From Collinsella sp. AM33-4BH (lineage in GTDB: Bacteria; Actinomycetota; Coriobacteriia; Coriobacteriales; Coriobacteriaceae): a DNA stretch of 64,000 bases. Location: the NCBI RefSeq assembly GCF_003469205.1, contig NZ_QSIN01000011.1:1-64000 (forward strand), in the 5' to 3' direction. How positions within the stretch are numbered: the first letter of the stretch is position 1; every line of letters starts with the position of its first letter. Positions 18,415 through 26,865 of this stretch are shown here, in pieces. The position numbers and the translations under genes were made by a program. The notes beneath the pieces were generated by a model, which worked only from the letters and a program-made list of their open reading frames with translations, was not told the DNA's origin and did no database searches.

Positions 18415-19530
18415 CTAGCAGTCGCGGTAGCGGTAGTACGCTGCGCAGCTGCCTTCGGAGCTCACCATGCAGGGGCCGACGGGGTGTTCGGGCGTACATG
18501 CGTGGCCGAACAGCGGGCAGTCGCTCGGTGTGATGGCACCGCGCAGCACGTCGCCGCAGCGGCATCCGCGTGGCTCGACCGTCGCCTCAACGGGCATATC
18601 AAAGCGGGCGCACGCATCAAAGCGCGAGAACTCAGGGCGGATGGAAAGGCCCGAGTTGGCAATCGGCCCCAGCCCGCGCCATGTGGTATCGCACGGCTCA
18701 AATACCTGCTCAACCAGCTGGCGCGCCACGGGATTGCCGTCGGCATTGACGCCGCGACGGTAGGCGTTGTCGATCGCGGGCTGCCCCTCGACAATCATCT
18801 GGACCAGCATGCAGATGCCCTGCAAGATATCGACCGGCTCAAACCCGGTGACTACGCCGGGGGTCTCGAACTCATCGACCAAAAACTCAAAGGGCGCCAG
18901 GCCTGTGATGGTAGCGACGTGACCAGGCAGGATAAAGCCGTCGATGGTCGTCTCGGGGTCGTTGGAGATCGCACGCAGAGCCGGCGGCGTGGTCTTGTGA
19001 GCACAGTAGACCGAGAAGTTCTGGAGCCCGCGCGCGTCGGCCTCCAGGATAGCGGCGGCAATGGTGGGCGTTGTGGTCTCAAAGCCGACACCCATAAAGA
19101 TGACCGGGCGTTCGGGATTTTGCTCGGCAATGTCGAGTGCGTCGAGCGGAGAGTAGACGATACGGATGTCGCGCCCCGCCGCCTTTTGCGCGGCAAGCGA
19201 GGTGGACGATCCGGGCACGCGCATCATGTCGCCAAAGGTGGTGATGATGGCACCGTCCATGTTGGAAAGCGCGATTGCGTGATCGATGTCGCGGTTGGCG
19301 GTGACGCAAACGGGGCACCCCGGGCCGCTTAGCAGTTTGAGTCCCGTCGGCATAATGGAGCGAAAGCCATAGCGGCCAATGCTCACGGTATGCGTACCGC
19401 AGACTTCCATAAGGTTGATGCTGCGGTCGCCGACAAGCTCATGAATACGATCGATGAGCTCGCGAGCCAGCTTGGGGTCGCGAAATGCCGAAAAGTCGAT
19501 ACCGGAGCGAACCGGCTGCGCCGCCGCCAC
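18415..19530 (-). CDS. hypD: Hydrogenase maturation protein HypD
   Basis: A 371-residue [4Fe-4S] scaffold protein that, with HypC, assembles Fe(CN)2CO for [NiFe] hydrogenase. Signatures: MEVCGTHTVSIGRYGFRS with the key Cys, LLSGPGCPVCVT, GFETTTPTIAAAI, and the C-terminal cluster region EPRGCRCGDVL, CPLFGHACTPEHPVGPCMVS. The start is GTG 19530; the G is shared with the last base of the hypC stop codon (TAGTG), so the two are translationally coupled. Length is normal for the family. Confidence 0.95.
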   Translation of the reverse strand: MAAAQPVRSGIDFSAFRDPKLARELIDRIHELVGDRSINLMEVCGTHTVSIGRYGFRSIMPTGLKLLSGPGCPVCVTANRDIDHAIALSNMDGAIITTFGDMMRVPGSSTSLAAQKAAGRDIRIVYSPLDALDIAEQNPERPVIFMGVGFETTTPTIAAAILEADARGLQNFSVYCAHKTTPPALRAISNDPETTIDGFILPGHVATITGLAPFEFLVDEFETPGVVTGFEPVDILQGICMLVQMIVEGQPAIDNAYRRGVNADGNPVARQLVEQVFEPCDTTWRGLGPIANSGLSIRPEFSRFDACARFDMPVEATVEPRGCRCGDVLRGAITPSDCPLFGHACTPEHPVGPCMVSSEGSCAAYYRYRDC

Positions 19531-19790
19531 TAGTATGCCTCGGCCGGATTGGTGGCGAGCTGGTCCTCTTCGGCCAGCTCGGTCATGGTATTGACGAGCT
19601 CGAGTGTCTCTTGGGCTTCCTGCTCGTCGACAATCTGAATGCCAAAGCCGGCGTGCACGAGAATATAGTCGCCTACCCGTGCCGTCGGCACGAGGCGCAA
19701 CGAAACGGGGCGCTCGATGCCCATCATGTCGACGGTCGCCTTAAGGTCGTCGTCGCGTTTGACCACTTTACCGGGAACGGCAAGGCACAT
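19530..19790 (-). CDS. hypC: Hydrogenase maturation chaperone HypC
   Basis: An 86-residue chaperone starting MCLAVPGKVV; Cys2 is the conserved ligand that binds HypD and the immature large subunit. VGDYILVHAGFGIQIVDEQE is the second family signature. It overlaps the hypD start by one base. It lies 131 nt after the hypF stop, so hypF and hypC may share a transcript. Confidence 0.95.
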   Translation of the reverse strand: MCLAVPGKVVKRDDDLKATVDMMGIERPVSLRLVPTARVGDYILVHAGFGIQIVDEQEAQETLELVNTMTELAEEDQLATNPAEAY

Positions 19791-19921
19791 AATGTTCCCC
19801 TTTTATACGTTTTGCGCTGGATAGGCGCCTAATTACCCATCAGTTGATGGTAGCGCTCGCGGGAGTCACGAGCAAACGCGTTACACCTGTGAGACGGCGG
19901 CGCGCAGGCTGGCAAAACAGC

Positions 19922-22390
19922 CTATCGCAACGCCGTCTGCGCGAGGCGAGCGCGAGCGATGGCGGCCTGGCCGTAGGCGATGCAGCCGTCGTTGACGGGT
20001 ACAGCGTGAGGGACCAAAACGGCAAGACCGGCGTCTTTAAGTTCGTGGGTAAGAAGCTGAAGCAAAAGCCGGTTCATGAACACACCGCCCGAGAGCGCGA
20101 CGGTATCGAGGCCTTCACGGACGCAGATCTCGCTTGCGATGCGGGCCGACGCGCGTGCGATGGTGACATGGAAGTCGAGCGCGAGCTTGCCGGCGGGCAC
20201 GCCGGTCCTGATTCCCTCCAAAAGCGCCTCAAAAAGCGGTCTGGAGTTCAGAACATGGAAGTCGTCCGGACGGGATGATTCGGTTACGGAAAAGCTGGCC
20301 ATATTGCCGGTGGGGCAGGCACTTTCACTGCTGAACGCGCGCCAGGCGGCGGCTTCGAGTTCTATGGCAGGCTCGCCCTCGTAGGTTGCCTTGTCGCAGA
20401 TGCCCAGAATTGCTGCCGCGGCATCAAAGAGACGCCCCATGCTGCTGGTGCGCGGGCTGTTGATGCCGTGCTCGATCATGGTGGCTGTCACGCTGCGCGT
20501 TTGCTCGTCGAGGCTGCCCAAAAGCCGAGCGGCGCCTGGGTGCTCGAGCAGACCGAGCTCACTGAGCAGGGCAAAGGCGTTGCGGCGGGCGTCGCGCACG
20601 GAGGCCGCCCCGCCGGGGAGCGCCCAGGTGAGTAAATGCGCGGCGCGCTCAAAGCCGCCAAGGCCGGCAACAAGAAACTCGCCGCCCCAAATGGTCCCAT
20701 CGGTGCCGGCGCCGGTGCCGTCAAAGGCGATGCCAAGGACACGCGCGTCGGTTGTAAGCTGGCCCGCGGCGATGGCCTCGGCCATTACGCTCGCGATATG
20801 CGCATGATGGTGCTGCACCTCGACGAGCGGCAGATTGTGCTCCCGTGCCTGCTCGCGCGCCCACTGGCTCGATAGATAGCTGGGGTGCAAATCGCAGGCC
20901 AAGGCGGCGGGCGCCAAGTCAAAGAGATCTTCCAAGCGCGTGCGCGCGGCGTTCCAGGCATCGAAGGTCTCGCCGTTTTCGACATCGCCGATATGCTGCG
21001 ACACAAAACAGGTTGCCTCGCCGTTCGTCCCTTCACGCGTGAGCGCAATCGTGGCCTTTTGTTGTGGCCCGCAGGCGAGCACGCAGGACGGAGCGCCGTC
21101 GAGCGCCGGCAACGGCAACGGCTGGGGTGCATATCCGCGAGCGCGGCGCACGGGCATAACGGCGCCGTCGACCACGCGCACTACAGAGTCGTCGTAGCGC
21201 GAGAGGATCGCGCGGTCGTTGCCGAGCAATGCATCGGCGATGCCGGCGGCAACGAGGTGTTCCCAGGCAAGATCGTCGTCGGTTTCTATGGGTTCTTCGC
21301 TCAGGTTTCCGCTGGTCATGACGAGCGCGTGCATACCGCAGGCTTCTGCCGCGGCAAGCAACAGATGTTGAAGCGGCGTATAGGGGAGCATGATGCCGAG
21401 CTCTGGAAGGTCGTGCGCGACGGACGGCGCGAGCGCGAGGGCGTCGGGGGAGCCGCCGCTCTCGCAAGCAGTACGTCGGCGCAGCAGCACAATGGGGCGA
21501 ATGCTGCCGGCCAGCAAGCCGCGCTCAACGTCGCTGACATGGCATAGGCGTTCAACGTCGGCAAGGTCGCGCATCATGACGGCAAGTGGTTTGTTGCTGC
21601 GGCGTTTGCGACGGCGCAGCTCGGCCACCGCCTGCTCGCTGGCGGCGTCACAGGCTAGATGAAATCCGCCCAGGCCCTTGATGGCGACGATGCCACCGCT
21701 GGCCAGCAGCTCAACGCAGCGCTCGATAATGGCGTCGCTGGCCTCGCGTGTGGTGCCGACTGCCGGTGTCGCGGACGAATTCCCGCACGCATCGCCGTTC
21801 ACAGCCTCGCGCCACGTAATATGCGGCCCGCAATCAAAGCAGGCATCGGGTTGCGCGTGAAAACGCCGGTCGAGTGGGTCGGCATACTCCGCGGCACACT
21901 TGGGACACATGGGAAAACAATCCATCGACGTGGCCGCTCGGTCATAAGGCAACGATCGGATGATGGTAAAGCGTGGGCCGCAGTTAGTGCAGTTGATAAA
22001 GGGGTAGTGATAGCGTCGGTCGGCGGGATCGAACAACTCGCGCAGACAATCGTCACAGGTAGCGATATCGGGCGAGACGAGCGTCGTGTGCGCGGTCTGG
22101 TCCTGCGATGCCACAATGCGAAAGCCCTGCTCATCGGCAGCACTCCAACCGCCAGGCCCCAAGTCCACAACCTCGACATGCTCTACGCGAGCCGCCGCGG
22201 GCGCATGCTCAGAAAGCGCGGCAACAAAAGCATCGAGCGCATCGGCCGGAGCGTGCGCCTCAATATGTACGCCGTCGCCCGCATTGAGCACCCATCCGCA
22301 AATGCCATGCGCCATGGCCTCGCGATACACAAATGGTCGCATGCCAACGCCCTGCACAATGCCCGTCACATGAATATGCACATGCCGCAT
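19922..22390 (-). CDS. hypF: Carbamoyltransferase HypF
   Basis: An 822-residue enzyme that activates carbamoyl phosphate and transfers the carbamoyl group to HypE. Domains in order: acylphosphatase (HIHVTGIVQGVGMRPFVYRE, residues 1-95), two zinc-finger motifs (CDDCLRELF with INCTNCGPRF; CPKCAAEYA with CFDCGPH, about 110-190), YrdC-like domain (about 210-400, IVAIKGLGGFHLACDA), and a Kae1/TobZ-like C-terminal domain (HHHAHIASVMAE; GIAFDGTGAGTDG; VALSGGVFMNRLL). ATG 22390 follows GAGGAG. A long hairpin lies between this gene and nikR, which is upstream on the same strand. Confidence 0.95.
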   Translation of the reverse strand: MRHVHIHVTGIVQGVGMRPFVYREAMAHGICGWVLNAGDGVHIEAHAPADALDAFVAALSEHAPAAARVEHVEVVDLGPGGWSAADEQGFRIVASQDQTAHTTLVSPDIATCDDCLRELFDPADRRYHYPFINCTNCGPRFTIIRSLPYDRAATSMDCFPMCPKCAAEYADPLDRRFHAQPDACFDCGPHITWREAVNGDACGNSSATPAVGTTREASDAIIERCVELLASGGIVAIKGLGGFHLACDAASEQAVAELRRRKRRSNKPLAVMMRDLADVERLCHVSDVERGLLAGSIRPIVLLRRRTACESGGSPDALALAPSVAHDLPELGIMLPYTPLQHLLLAAAEACGMHALVMTSGNLSEEPIETDDDLAWEHLVAAGIADALLGNDRAILSRYDDSVVRVVDGAVMPVRRARGYAPQPLPLPALDGAPSCVLACGPQQKATIALTREGTNGEATCFVSQHIGDVENGETFDAWNAARTRLEDLFDLAPAALACDLHPSYLSSQWAREQAREHNLPLVEVQHHHAHIASVMAEAIAAGQLTTDARVLGIAFDGTGAGTDGTIWGGEFLVAGLGGFERAAHLLTWALPGGAASVRDARRNAFALLSELGLLEHPGAARLLGSLDEQTRSVTATMIEHGINSPRTSSMGRLFDAAAAILGICDKATYEGEPAIELEAAAWRAFSSESACPTGNMASFSVTESSRPDDFHVLNSRPLFEALLEGIRTGVPAGKLALDFHVTIARASARIASEICVREGLDTVALSGGVFMNRLLLQLLTHELKDAGLAVLVPHAVPVNDGCIAYGQAAIARARLAQTALR

Positions 22391-22412
22391 GCGACACTCC
22401 TCATCAAAACCG

Positions 22413-22484
22413 ACCAAAAAGGGACAAGTTTATTTTGGTAGGTAAAACGCTAAACCTGCCAAAACAAACCTGTCCCTTTTTGGT
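22413..22484 (-). repeat. Long imperfect hairpin between nikR and hypF
   Basis: Arms of about 31 nt (22413-22443 and 22454-22484) pair with only three transition mismatches; each contains GGGACA next to CCAAAAA and TTTTGG. It begins 8 nt after the nikR stop and ends about 23 nt before the hypF start. It could attenuate or separate the two genes, or be another member of the GGGAC hairpin family. Confidence 0.7.
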
Positions 22485-22491
22485 AGGTGCG

Positions 22492-23004
22492 CTACAGCCC
22501 CAGGCTCTGCTTGGTGGCGGCGCACGTGAGCTCGCCGTGCTTAACGCCGCGCAGGCCCAGCAGGCGATCGGCTAGTTCGTAGACGCGCTCGCCGCGACCC
22601 TTGAGTGCCAGGATCTCCAGACAGTTGTGGTGATCCAGATGCACGTGCATGGTCGATACGATCTCGTCGGTGTAGTCGTGCTGCACTTCGTCCAGACGGC
22701 GCGTCAGGTCGCCGGTATGGTGGTCGTAGATCATGGTGAGCGACCCGATAACATGCTCGTCGGGCGTGCGCATCTGCTCCTTGGCGATCGAGGCGCGAAT
22801 CAGGTCGCGCACGGCCTCGGAGCGGTTGGCCACGTCGCCGCGGCGCGCGATCTGTTCGTCAAAACGGCGCAGCAGGTCATCCGGTGCGGTAACCGAAAAA
22901 CGGACCAGCTCGGAGCCGGAGCCACTACAGTGGCAGCCCGCGTCACCGTCCGCCCCGTGCGGATGCTCGTGCTCGTACCCGCAGCCGTGCTCGTGTTCGG
23001 CCAC
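22492..23004 (-). CDS. nikR: NikR-like nickel-responsive regulator with His-rich N-terminal extension
   Basis: A 170-residue ribbon-helix-helix regulator. The RHH domain is about 33-72 (LVRFSVTAPDDLLRRFDEQI, then NRSEAVRDLIR). The C-terminal ACT-like domain carries H109, H120, H122 and C128 (QHDYTDEIVSTMHVHLDHHN then C): spacing 11-2-6, identical to the nickel ligands His76, His87, His89, Cys95 of E. coli NikR. Unusually, residues 1-27 add a metal-binding-looking segment (EHEHGCGYEHEHPHGADGD, then CHC) before the RHH. The GTG start at 23004 follows the stop of the small upstream gene by one base. Next to hypF-hypC-hypD-hypE, it plausibly links nickel status to hydrogenase maturation. Confidence 0.9.
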   Translation of the reverse strand: MAEHEHGCGYEHEHPHGADGDAGCHCSGSGSELVRFSVTAPDDLLRRFDEQIARRGDVANRSEAVRDLIRASIAKEQMRTPDEHVIGSLTMIYDHHTGDLTRRLDEVQHDYTDEIVSTMHVHLDHHNCLEILALKGRGERVYELADRLLGLRGVKHGELTCAATKQSLGL

Positions 23005-23005
23005 C

Positions 23006-23254
23006 TTACACCAGCTTCACGGAGCCGACGGAGTTGTGGTCGGCCTCGATGGCTTCCTCGTAGCCCTCGAGCGCGTCATGCGCCTCGTGCAACGCGGCCA
23101 TGGCGGCCTCGAGCTTGGCGCCGATGCGCTCCATGTCAAAATTCTCGGTCGCATGCAGCAACTGATGGCTCCATTCGTGAGCGAGCTCGATGGTGTCGTC
23201 GACCTGTTTGACGCTCATGGCAAGCTGGCTCATGTTCATTCCAACATCATGCAT
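23006..23254 (-). CDS. Small protein of unknown function coupled to nikR
   Basis: An 82-residue, mostly helical, acidic, His-containing protein (MHDVGMNMSQLAMSVKQVDD; ELAHEWSHQLLHATENFDME; NSVGSVKLV). I do not recognise a family. There are no Cys residues and no signal peptide. Its stop is one base before the nikR GTG start, so translation is coupled. The four His and repeated Glu/Asp suggest, but do not show, a metal-related role. Confidence 0.7.
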   Translation of the reverse strand: MHDVGMNMSQLAMSVKQVDDTIELAHEWSHQLLHATENFDMERIGAKLEAAMAALHEAHDALEGYEEAIEADHNSVGSVKLV

Positions 23255-23321
23255 GGAAAATCTCCTTTTGTATGGGGCAGTTCAGTGGTTCAGATTTTAC
23301 TACGCTCGCTCTATGCGCTGC

Positions 23322-23363
23322 TGCATAAGAAAACGGGTACGAGTCTGTGTGACTCGCACCCGT
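23322..23363 (-). terminator. Intrinsic terminator after trxA
   Basis: On the minus strand, arms ACGGGT/ACCCGT and CGAGTC/GACTCG (one A-C mismatch between) are followed by TTTTCTTAT. It lies about 110 nt after the thioredoxin stop codon. The remaining sequence from 23255 to 23475 shows no gene. Confidence 0.7.
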
Positions 23364-23475
23364 TCACTGGGGGCTGTTTGTAACTACCATACTATCCGTG
23401 GTCGCACGCGCCGCACCCGGCAGTCCGGCGAGCGGTGCAAAACCGCTCATGGACGGCGGGCAAGTAACAAGCGTA

Positions 23476-23796
23476 TTACAGATGCTTCTCCAGCAGCGCC
23501 TGCAGCCTCGCCTTGGGCAGAGCGCCAACCGAGCGGTCAATCTCCTCGCCGTTCTTAAACACAATCAGCGTGGGGATGCTCATGACGCCATACTTCATGG
23601 CCAGGTCCTGGTTGTCGTCGACGTTGCATTTGGCAACGGCAAGCTTGCCCGCCAGCTCATCGGCAACCTCGTCAACGATGGGCGAGAGCGATCGGCAGGG
23701 CCCGCACCACGGCGCCCAAAAATCGACCAGCACGGGCAGGCTGTCGTTAACGATGGAATCGAAGTTCTCGGGGGTAATCTGCTTAATGTCAGCCAT
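23476..23796 (-). CDS. trxA: Thioredoxin
   Basis: A 106-residue cytosolic disulfide reductant. Active site DFWAPWCGPC with C31 and C34; the cis-Pro motif is GVMSIPTLIVFKNGEE. Length and layout match bacterial TrxA. ATG 23796 follows GGAGG at 5 nt. Thioredoxin reductase is not adjacent. A divergent promoter region separates it from the 191-residue unknown gene. Confidence 0.95.
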   Translation of the reverse strand: MADIKQITPENFDSIVNDSLPVLVDFWAPWCGPCRSLSPIVDEVADELAGKLAVAKCNVDDNQDLAMKYGVMSIPTLIVFKNGEEIDRSVGALPKARLQALLEKHL

Positions 23797-23932
23797 GGTG
23801 ACCTCCATAATACGACGCGGCTCGGCCGCGTAAAACTCAGTACGACCGTGCTTATACCCAGCCGCCCGCAAAGCAACCACTCGCGGGCAGCTCTTTTATA
23901 TAATGGTGGGCACGCAAACGATTGGAGAGCGC

Positions 23933-24508
23933 ATGTCCACGTCACAAAGCCAGAAAAAAGAAGCCATCGCCCAGGCGGCCGAGCAGGAGCTCACATCGCT
24001 TGCGGTCCGTGGCGTGCGCATCGTGGGCAACGCGTGCTCGCCGATCGTGCTGGTCAAAGGCGATTTGGACGAGGCCGAGCGTTCGGGCGGCGAGCTGGCT
24101 GCCGGTCCGGACGGTGCTGCGCTGCGCAAGGCGCTTGGGGCCATCGGCTACGCGCCCGAGGATTTTTGCGTGCTGGCAAGCGTCGCCGGCGCAGGCGACG
24201 GAGCGGTCGCGGTGGGCGAGACTCTGCCGTGCGAGCTGTTCCGCGAGGCGCTTGAGGCTCTGGATCCCGAGGCGGTGCTGCTGCTCGATAACAGCGCGGC
24301 CGATGTCATGCGCGAAACCTACGCCGATATGCTCGTGGCGATTGATGACTTCGACACCGCCATGCTCAAGCCCGGCCTGGTCGCCCATGTGCAGGGCCGC
24401 CGCGTGCTCGCGCTCGATGGCTTTGAGGCGGCGCTGACCGACAAAGCGGCCAAGCAGCGCATGTGGGCCTACATCAAGCAGCTGACCCCGGCGGTCGCTC
24501 CACTGTAG
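23933..24508 (+). CDS. Conserved-looking protein of unknown function
   Basis: A 191-residue soluble protein, alanine- and acid-rich (MSTSQSQKKEAIAQAAEQEL; SPIVLVKGDLDEAERSGGEL; EALDPEAVLLLDNSAADVM). Composition and codon bias match neighbouring genes, and a TATAAT-like box lies just before the ribosome site TTGGAGAG. I do not recognise a catalytic motif; the pattern VLVKGD...FCVLASV...LLLDNSAA suggests an alpha/beta Rossmann-like core, perhaps resembling uracil-DNA-glycosylase-like folds, but this is guesswork. Confidence 0.75.
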   Translation: MSTSQSQKKEAIAQAAEQELTSLAVRGVRIVGNACSPIVLVKGDLDEAERSGGELAAGPDGAALRKALGAIGYAPEDFCVLASVAGAGDGAVAVGETLPCELFREALEALDPEAVLLLDNSAADVMRETYADMLVAIDDFDTAMLKPGLVAHVQGRRVLALDGFEAALTDKAAKQRMWAYIKQLTPAVAPL

Positions 24509-24572
24509 CGGATCGGCACCGGCGAGCGATTGCCTGGCGGGCGAGGCGCGCCGCGAGATCGGCGCCGTACTT

Positions 24573-25850
24573 CTACATCACAGCGCGCAGCTCAAACCGA
24601 TCGCCGTTAATGCGGAACTGGCAGTTGCCGTTCATGCGCTCCACGGCAAGTTTGATGCTCTTGGTTCCAAAGCCGTGGCCCGCATGCCGGGTCACGGGCA
24701 TGCCGTCGACCATGCGCGGCGCGCGGTCAAACGTGTTGGAAACTAACAGCAACAGCTGGCCGTCCTCAAGTCGCAGGTCAAGGTCGACGAATCGCTTTCC
24801 TTGGGGTGCGGCGCTTGCGGCGGTGATAGCGTTTTCCAAGGCATTTGAGAGCACGCTAAACAGGTCGGCGTCACCTACGTGGACGGTTTCGGGTACGGCG
24901 GCGCGCAGGTTGGCGGTAATGCCGTTTCTATTGATATCTGAGTTGAATGACGAAAGCGCGATGTTTACGGTCTCGTTGGCGCAGAAGCGGCGTACGGCGG
25001 TGCGGTCGCCGGCTTCGCAGAGCTCATCGATGCGTTTGAGCGCCTCGTCGGTGTGGCCCTCCTCAATTAAAGTGGCCAGGCCGCGTAGGAAGTGGCGCAT
25101 ATCGTGGCGAAGAATCGACAGCTCGCGCCCAGATTGACGCCAAGCCTCGAGCTCTTTGATGGCGGCGCTGTCGCGGGTTTCGAGCATCCAACGCTCTCGC
25201 TCGGCGGTTTCCTTTTCTTCGTATTCGCGCAGGTAAACGGCAAGAAACATAAGATAGAAGGCACAGAGCGCAAATGCCAAAAACTCAACTGTCACCACCG
25301 AGCCCGAGTGGAACAGCGTGGTGTAGACGTTGGTGGCGTAGTCAAAGATGTAATAGACGAGCGGCAGGATTAAAAGGATGCCCAGCTCGGTGGGGCTTTT
25401 AATCGCCAGGCGGGGTCCAATGTCGCCGGCCCAATGCAGCAGGACGGCAAAGACGCCGAGCGTGGTAGCGATGCGCGCCAGATAGTACGCGATCTGAGAA
25501 TCGGTTGCGGCAAATGCGGCGATGCCCATCCAATTGCTGAACTGGCAGCTCAGATAGGCGCTGGTGACGCCCAACGTCGCGAGTAGCGGACTCAAGTGGT
25601 AGCGCGCGCATAGGTAGACGGTAAGCGGCAAGTGCACGACGAGCGGATAGACCTGACGGGCAAAAAGCTCTCCGCCAACGACATTGGCGATCGAAAAGGC
25701 AGCGCCGGTTGCGGCTCCGACCCCCACCAACTCGAGTGCATGGCGTCGATTGATTTCGATACCGCACAGCGCCGCCGAAGCAAAGACGCCAAAGAGCAGC
25801 GTCGTGGCGTGGTGGATTGCCCAAAGGACCATTTCGACCGAGGAGATCAT
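24573..25850 (-). CDS. AgrC-like sensor histidine kinase (GHKL ATPase)
   Basis: A 425-residue membrane kinase. About six hydrophobic segments occupy residues 1-205, then a coiled-coil linker (YEEKETAERERWMLETRDS), then the phospho-acceptor stretch ELSILRHDMRHFLRG with H249, then a GHKL ATPase (about 320-425): SNALENAITAASAAPQGKRF, then HAGHGFGTKSIKLAVERMNG. The order and the RHD-x-RH acceptor are typical of the AgrC/ComD type that responds to peptides or small signals. ATG shares one base with the response regulator stop (TGATG), so the pair is co-translated. No agrB or agrD is nearby. Confidence 0.9.
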   Translation of the reverse strand: MISSVEMVLWAIHHATTLLFGVFASAALCGIEINRRHALELVGVGAATGAAFSIANVVGGELFARQVYPLVVHLPLTVYLCARYHLSPLLATLGVTSAYLSCQFSNWMGIAAFAATDSQIAYYLARIATTLGVFAVLLHWAGDIGPRLAIKSPTELGILLILPLVYYIFDYATNVYTTLFHSGSVVTVEFLAFALCAFYLMFLAVYLREYEEKETAERERWMLETRDSAAIKELEAWRQSGRELSILRHDMRHFLRGLATLIEEGHTDEALKRIDELCEAGDRTAVRRFCANETVNIALSSFNSDINRNGITANLRAAVPETVHVGDADLFSVLSNALENAITAASAAPQGKRFVDLDLRLEDGQLLLLVSNTFDRAPRMVDGMPVTRHAGHGFGTKSIKLAVERMNGNCQFRINGDRFELRAVM

Positions 25851-26572
25851 CAGCGCCTCCCGCCCTCAAAGCGCACCGCAAAGTAGGCGTCTTGGAACCC
25901 CTGCTTGCTGCTGCGCGACAGCGGAATGCACGCGCCCGAGCGCATGACGATGTCCGTGCGATTGAAGTGGTCGATGTTGCGCAAGTTGACCTGGTAGCTA
26001 CGGTGGCATTTAAAGAAGGTGGCATTTTGCGCCAAACGGTCCTCGACGCTGCGGAACGACTCGAGTGCCTCGATATCGCGTCCGTCGCGCAGGTGGAAGA
26101 CCACGTGCTTGTTGCGCGCCTCGGCATATTCGATGTCGGACAGGCGCAGGGCGTGGTAGCCAAAGGACGTTTTGATCACGAGCTCGTCGGTTGCCGCCGG
26201 GCGCATGCTCGAAAGCTCGTCGAGTAACTGCGCCAGGCGTTCGTAAGTCACGGGCTTGAGCAGATAGTCGAAGGCGCGGACCTCGTAGGACTCCAGTGCA
26301 AACTCGGGCGATGAGGTGAGAAACGCCAGGCGCACGGCGGTATCGGCCTGGCGCAATTCGCGTGCGGTGTCCATGCCGTTGACGAGCGGCATGATCATGT
26401 CGAGCAGGATGATGTCGGCGCGCGACGCGGCATGGCGCGCCAGCAGGTCCTCGCCGCGCGTGACGAGCACAACGTCGACCGCCGTGCCCGTCTCGATCGA
26501 CCAACGGTCGATCATCCGGTGCAGTCTATCTAGAAAAGCGACGTCATCGTCGCAGGCAATAATCTTGAGCAT
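25850..26572 (-). CDS. LytTR-family response regulator
   Basis: A 240-residue regulator. Receiver domain 1-120: acidic pocket ACDDDVAF (D8-D10), phospho-acceptor D58 in ADIILLDMIMPLVNG, and K in DYLLKPVTYE (about 108). LytTR DNA-binding domain about 135-235 (YHALRLSDIEYAEARNKHVV; FFKCHRSYQVNLRNIDHFNR). It works with the downstream kinase gene. ATG 26572 follows a G5 site; upstream in-frame codons are ignored. Targets are unknown. Confidence 0.92.
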   Translation of the reverse strand: MLKIIACDDDVAFLDRLHRMIDRWSIETGTAVDVVLVTRGEDLLARHAASRADIILLDMIMPLVNGMDTARELRQADTAVRLAFLTSSPEFALESYEVRAFDYLLKPVTYERLAQLLDELSSMRPAATDELVIKTSFGYHALRLSDIEYAEARNKHVVFHLRDGRDIEALESFRSVEDRLAQNATFFKCHRSYQVNLRNIDHFNRTDIVMRSGACIPLSRSSKQGFQDAYFAVRFEGGRR

Positions 26573-26780
26573 TCTGAGCCCCCTTAGTAGTTCGATTTTG
26601 CCACATTGGGTGCGGACCGCTCGCGGAGGCGTGTCCCGTTTGCGCCCCACGGCGTGCAACTCGCGCCGAGCGGAATTGCGGTGGCGAAAGATGCCTCCTG
26701 CGCTATCGAGAGCTCGGCTATCCTCAGCTTGCCAGTTCGAATATGGACTTGCCGCATGGTCGAATCTTTATTTCAACTTT

Positions 26781-26830
26781 ACACCTAGGTTTACAGCTGT
26801 CTTGTCAGCTGTAAACCTAGGTGTCATACT
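26781..26830 (+). promoter_or_regulatory. nad operon promoter with overlapping 19-bp palindrome (candidate NiaR operator)
   Basis: Perfect inverted repeat ACACCTAGGTTTACAGCTG (26781-26799), loop TCTTGT, CAGCTGTAAACCTAGGTGT (26806-26824). A -35 box TTGTCA (26802-26807) starts in the loop and, after exactly 17 nt, a -10 box CATACT follows (26825-26830). A repressor bound to the palindrome would cover the -35 and spacer. The last gene of the operon encodes a 3H-domain NiaR repressor, so autorepression by niacin/NAD status is the natural reading (inference). Confidence 0.8.
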
Positions 26831-26865
26831 AAAGCCCCAAGATTCGCCAAAAGAGAGGGGCCTTG

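Noticed and set aside
26584..26757. AgrD-like signal peptide ORF upstream of the response regulator
   Set aside because: A 57-codon minus-strand frame (MRQVHIRTGKL...) exists, but it has no ribosome site, no amphipathic leader or acidic tail, and no agrB is nearby.
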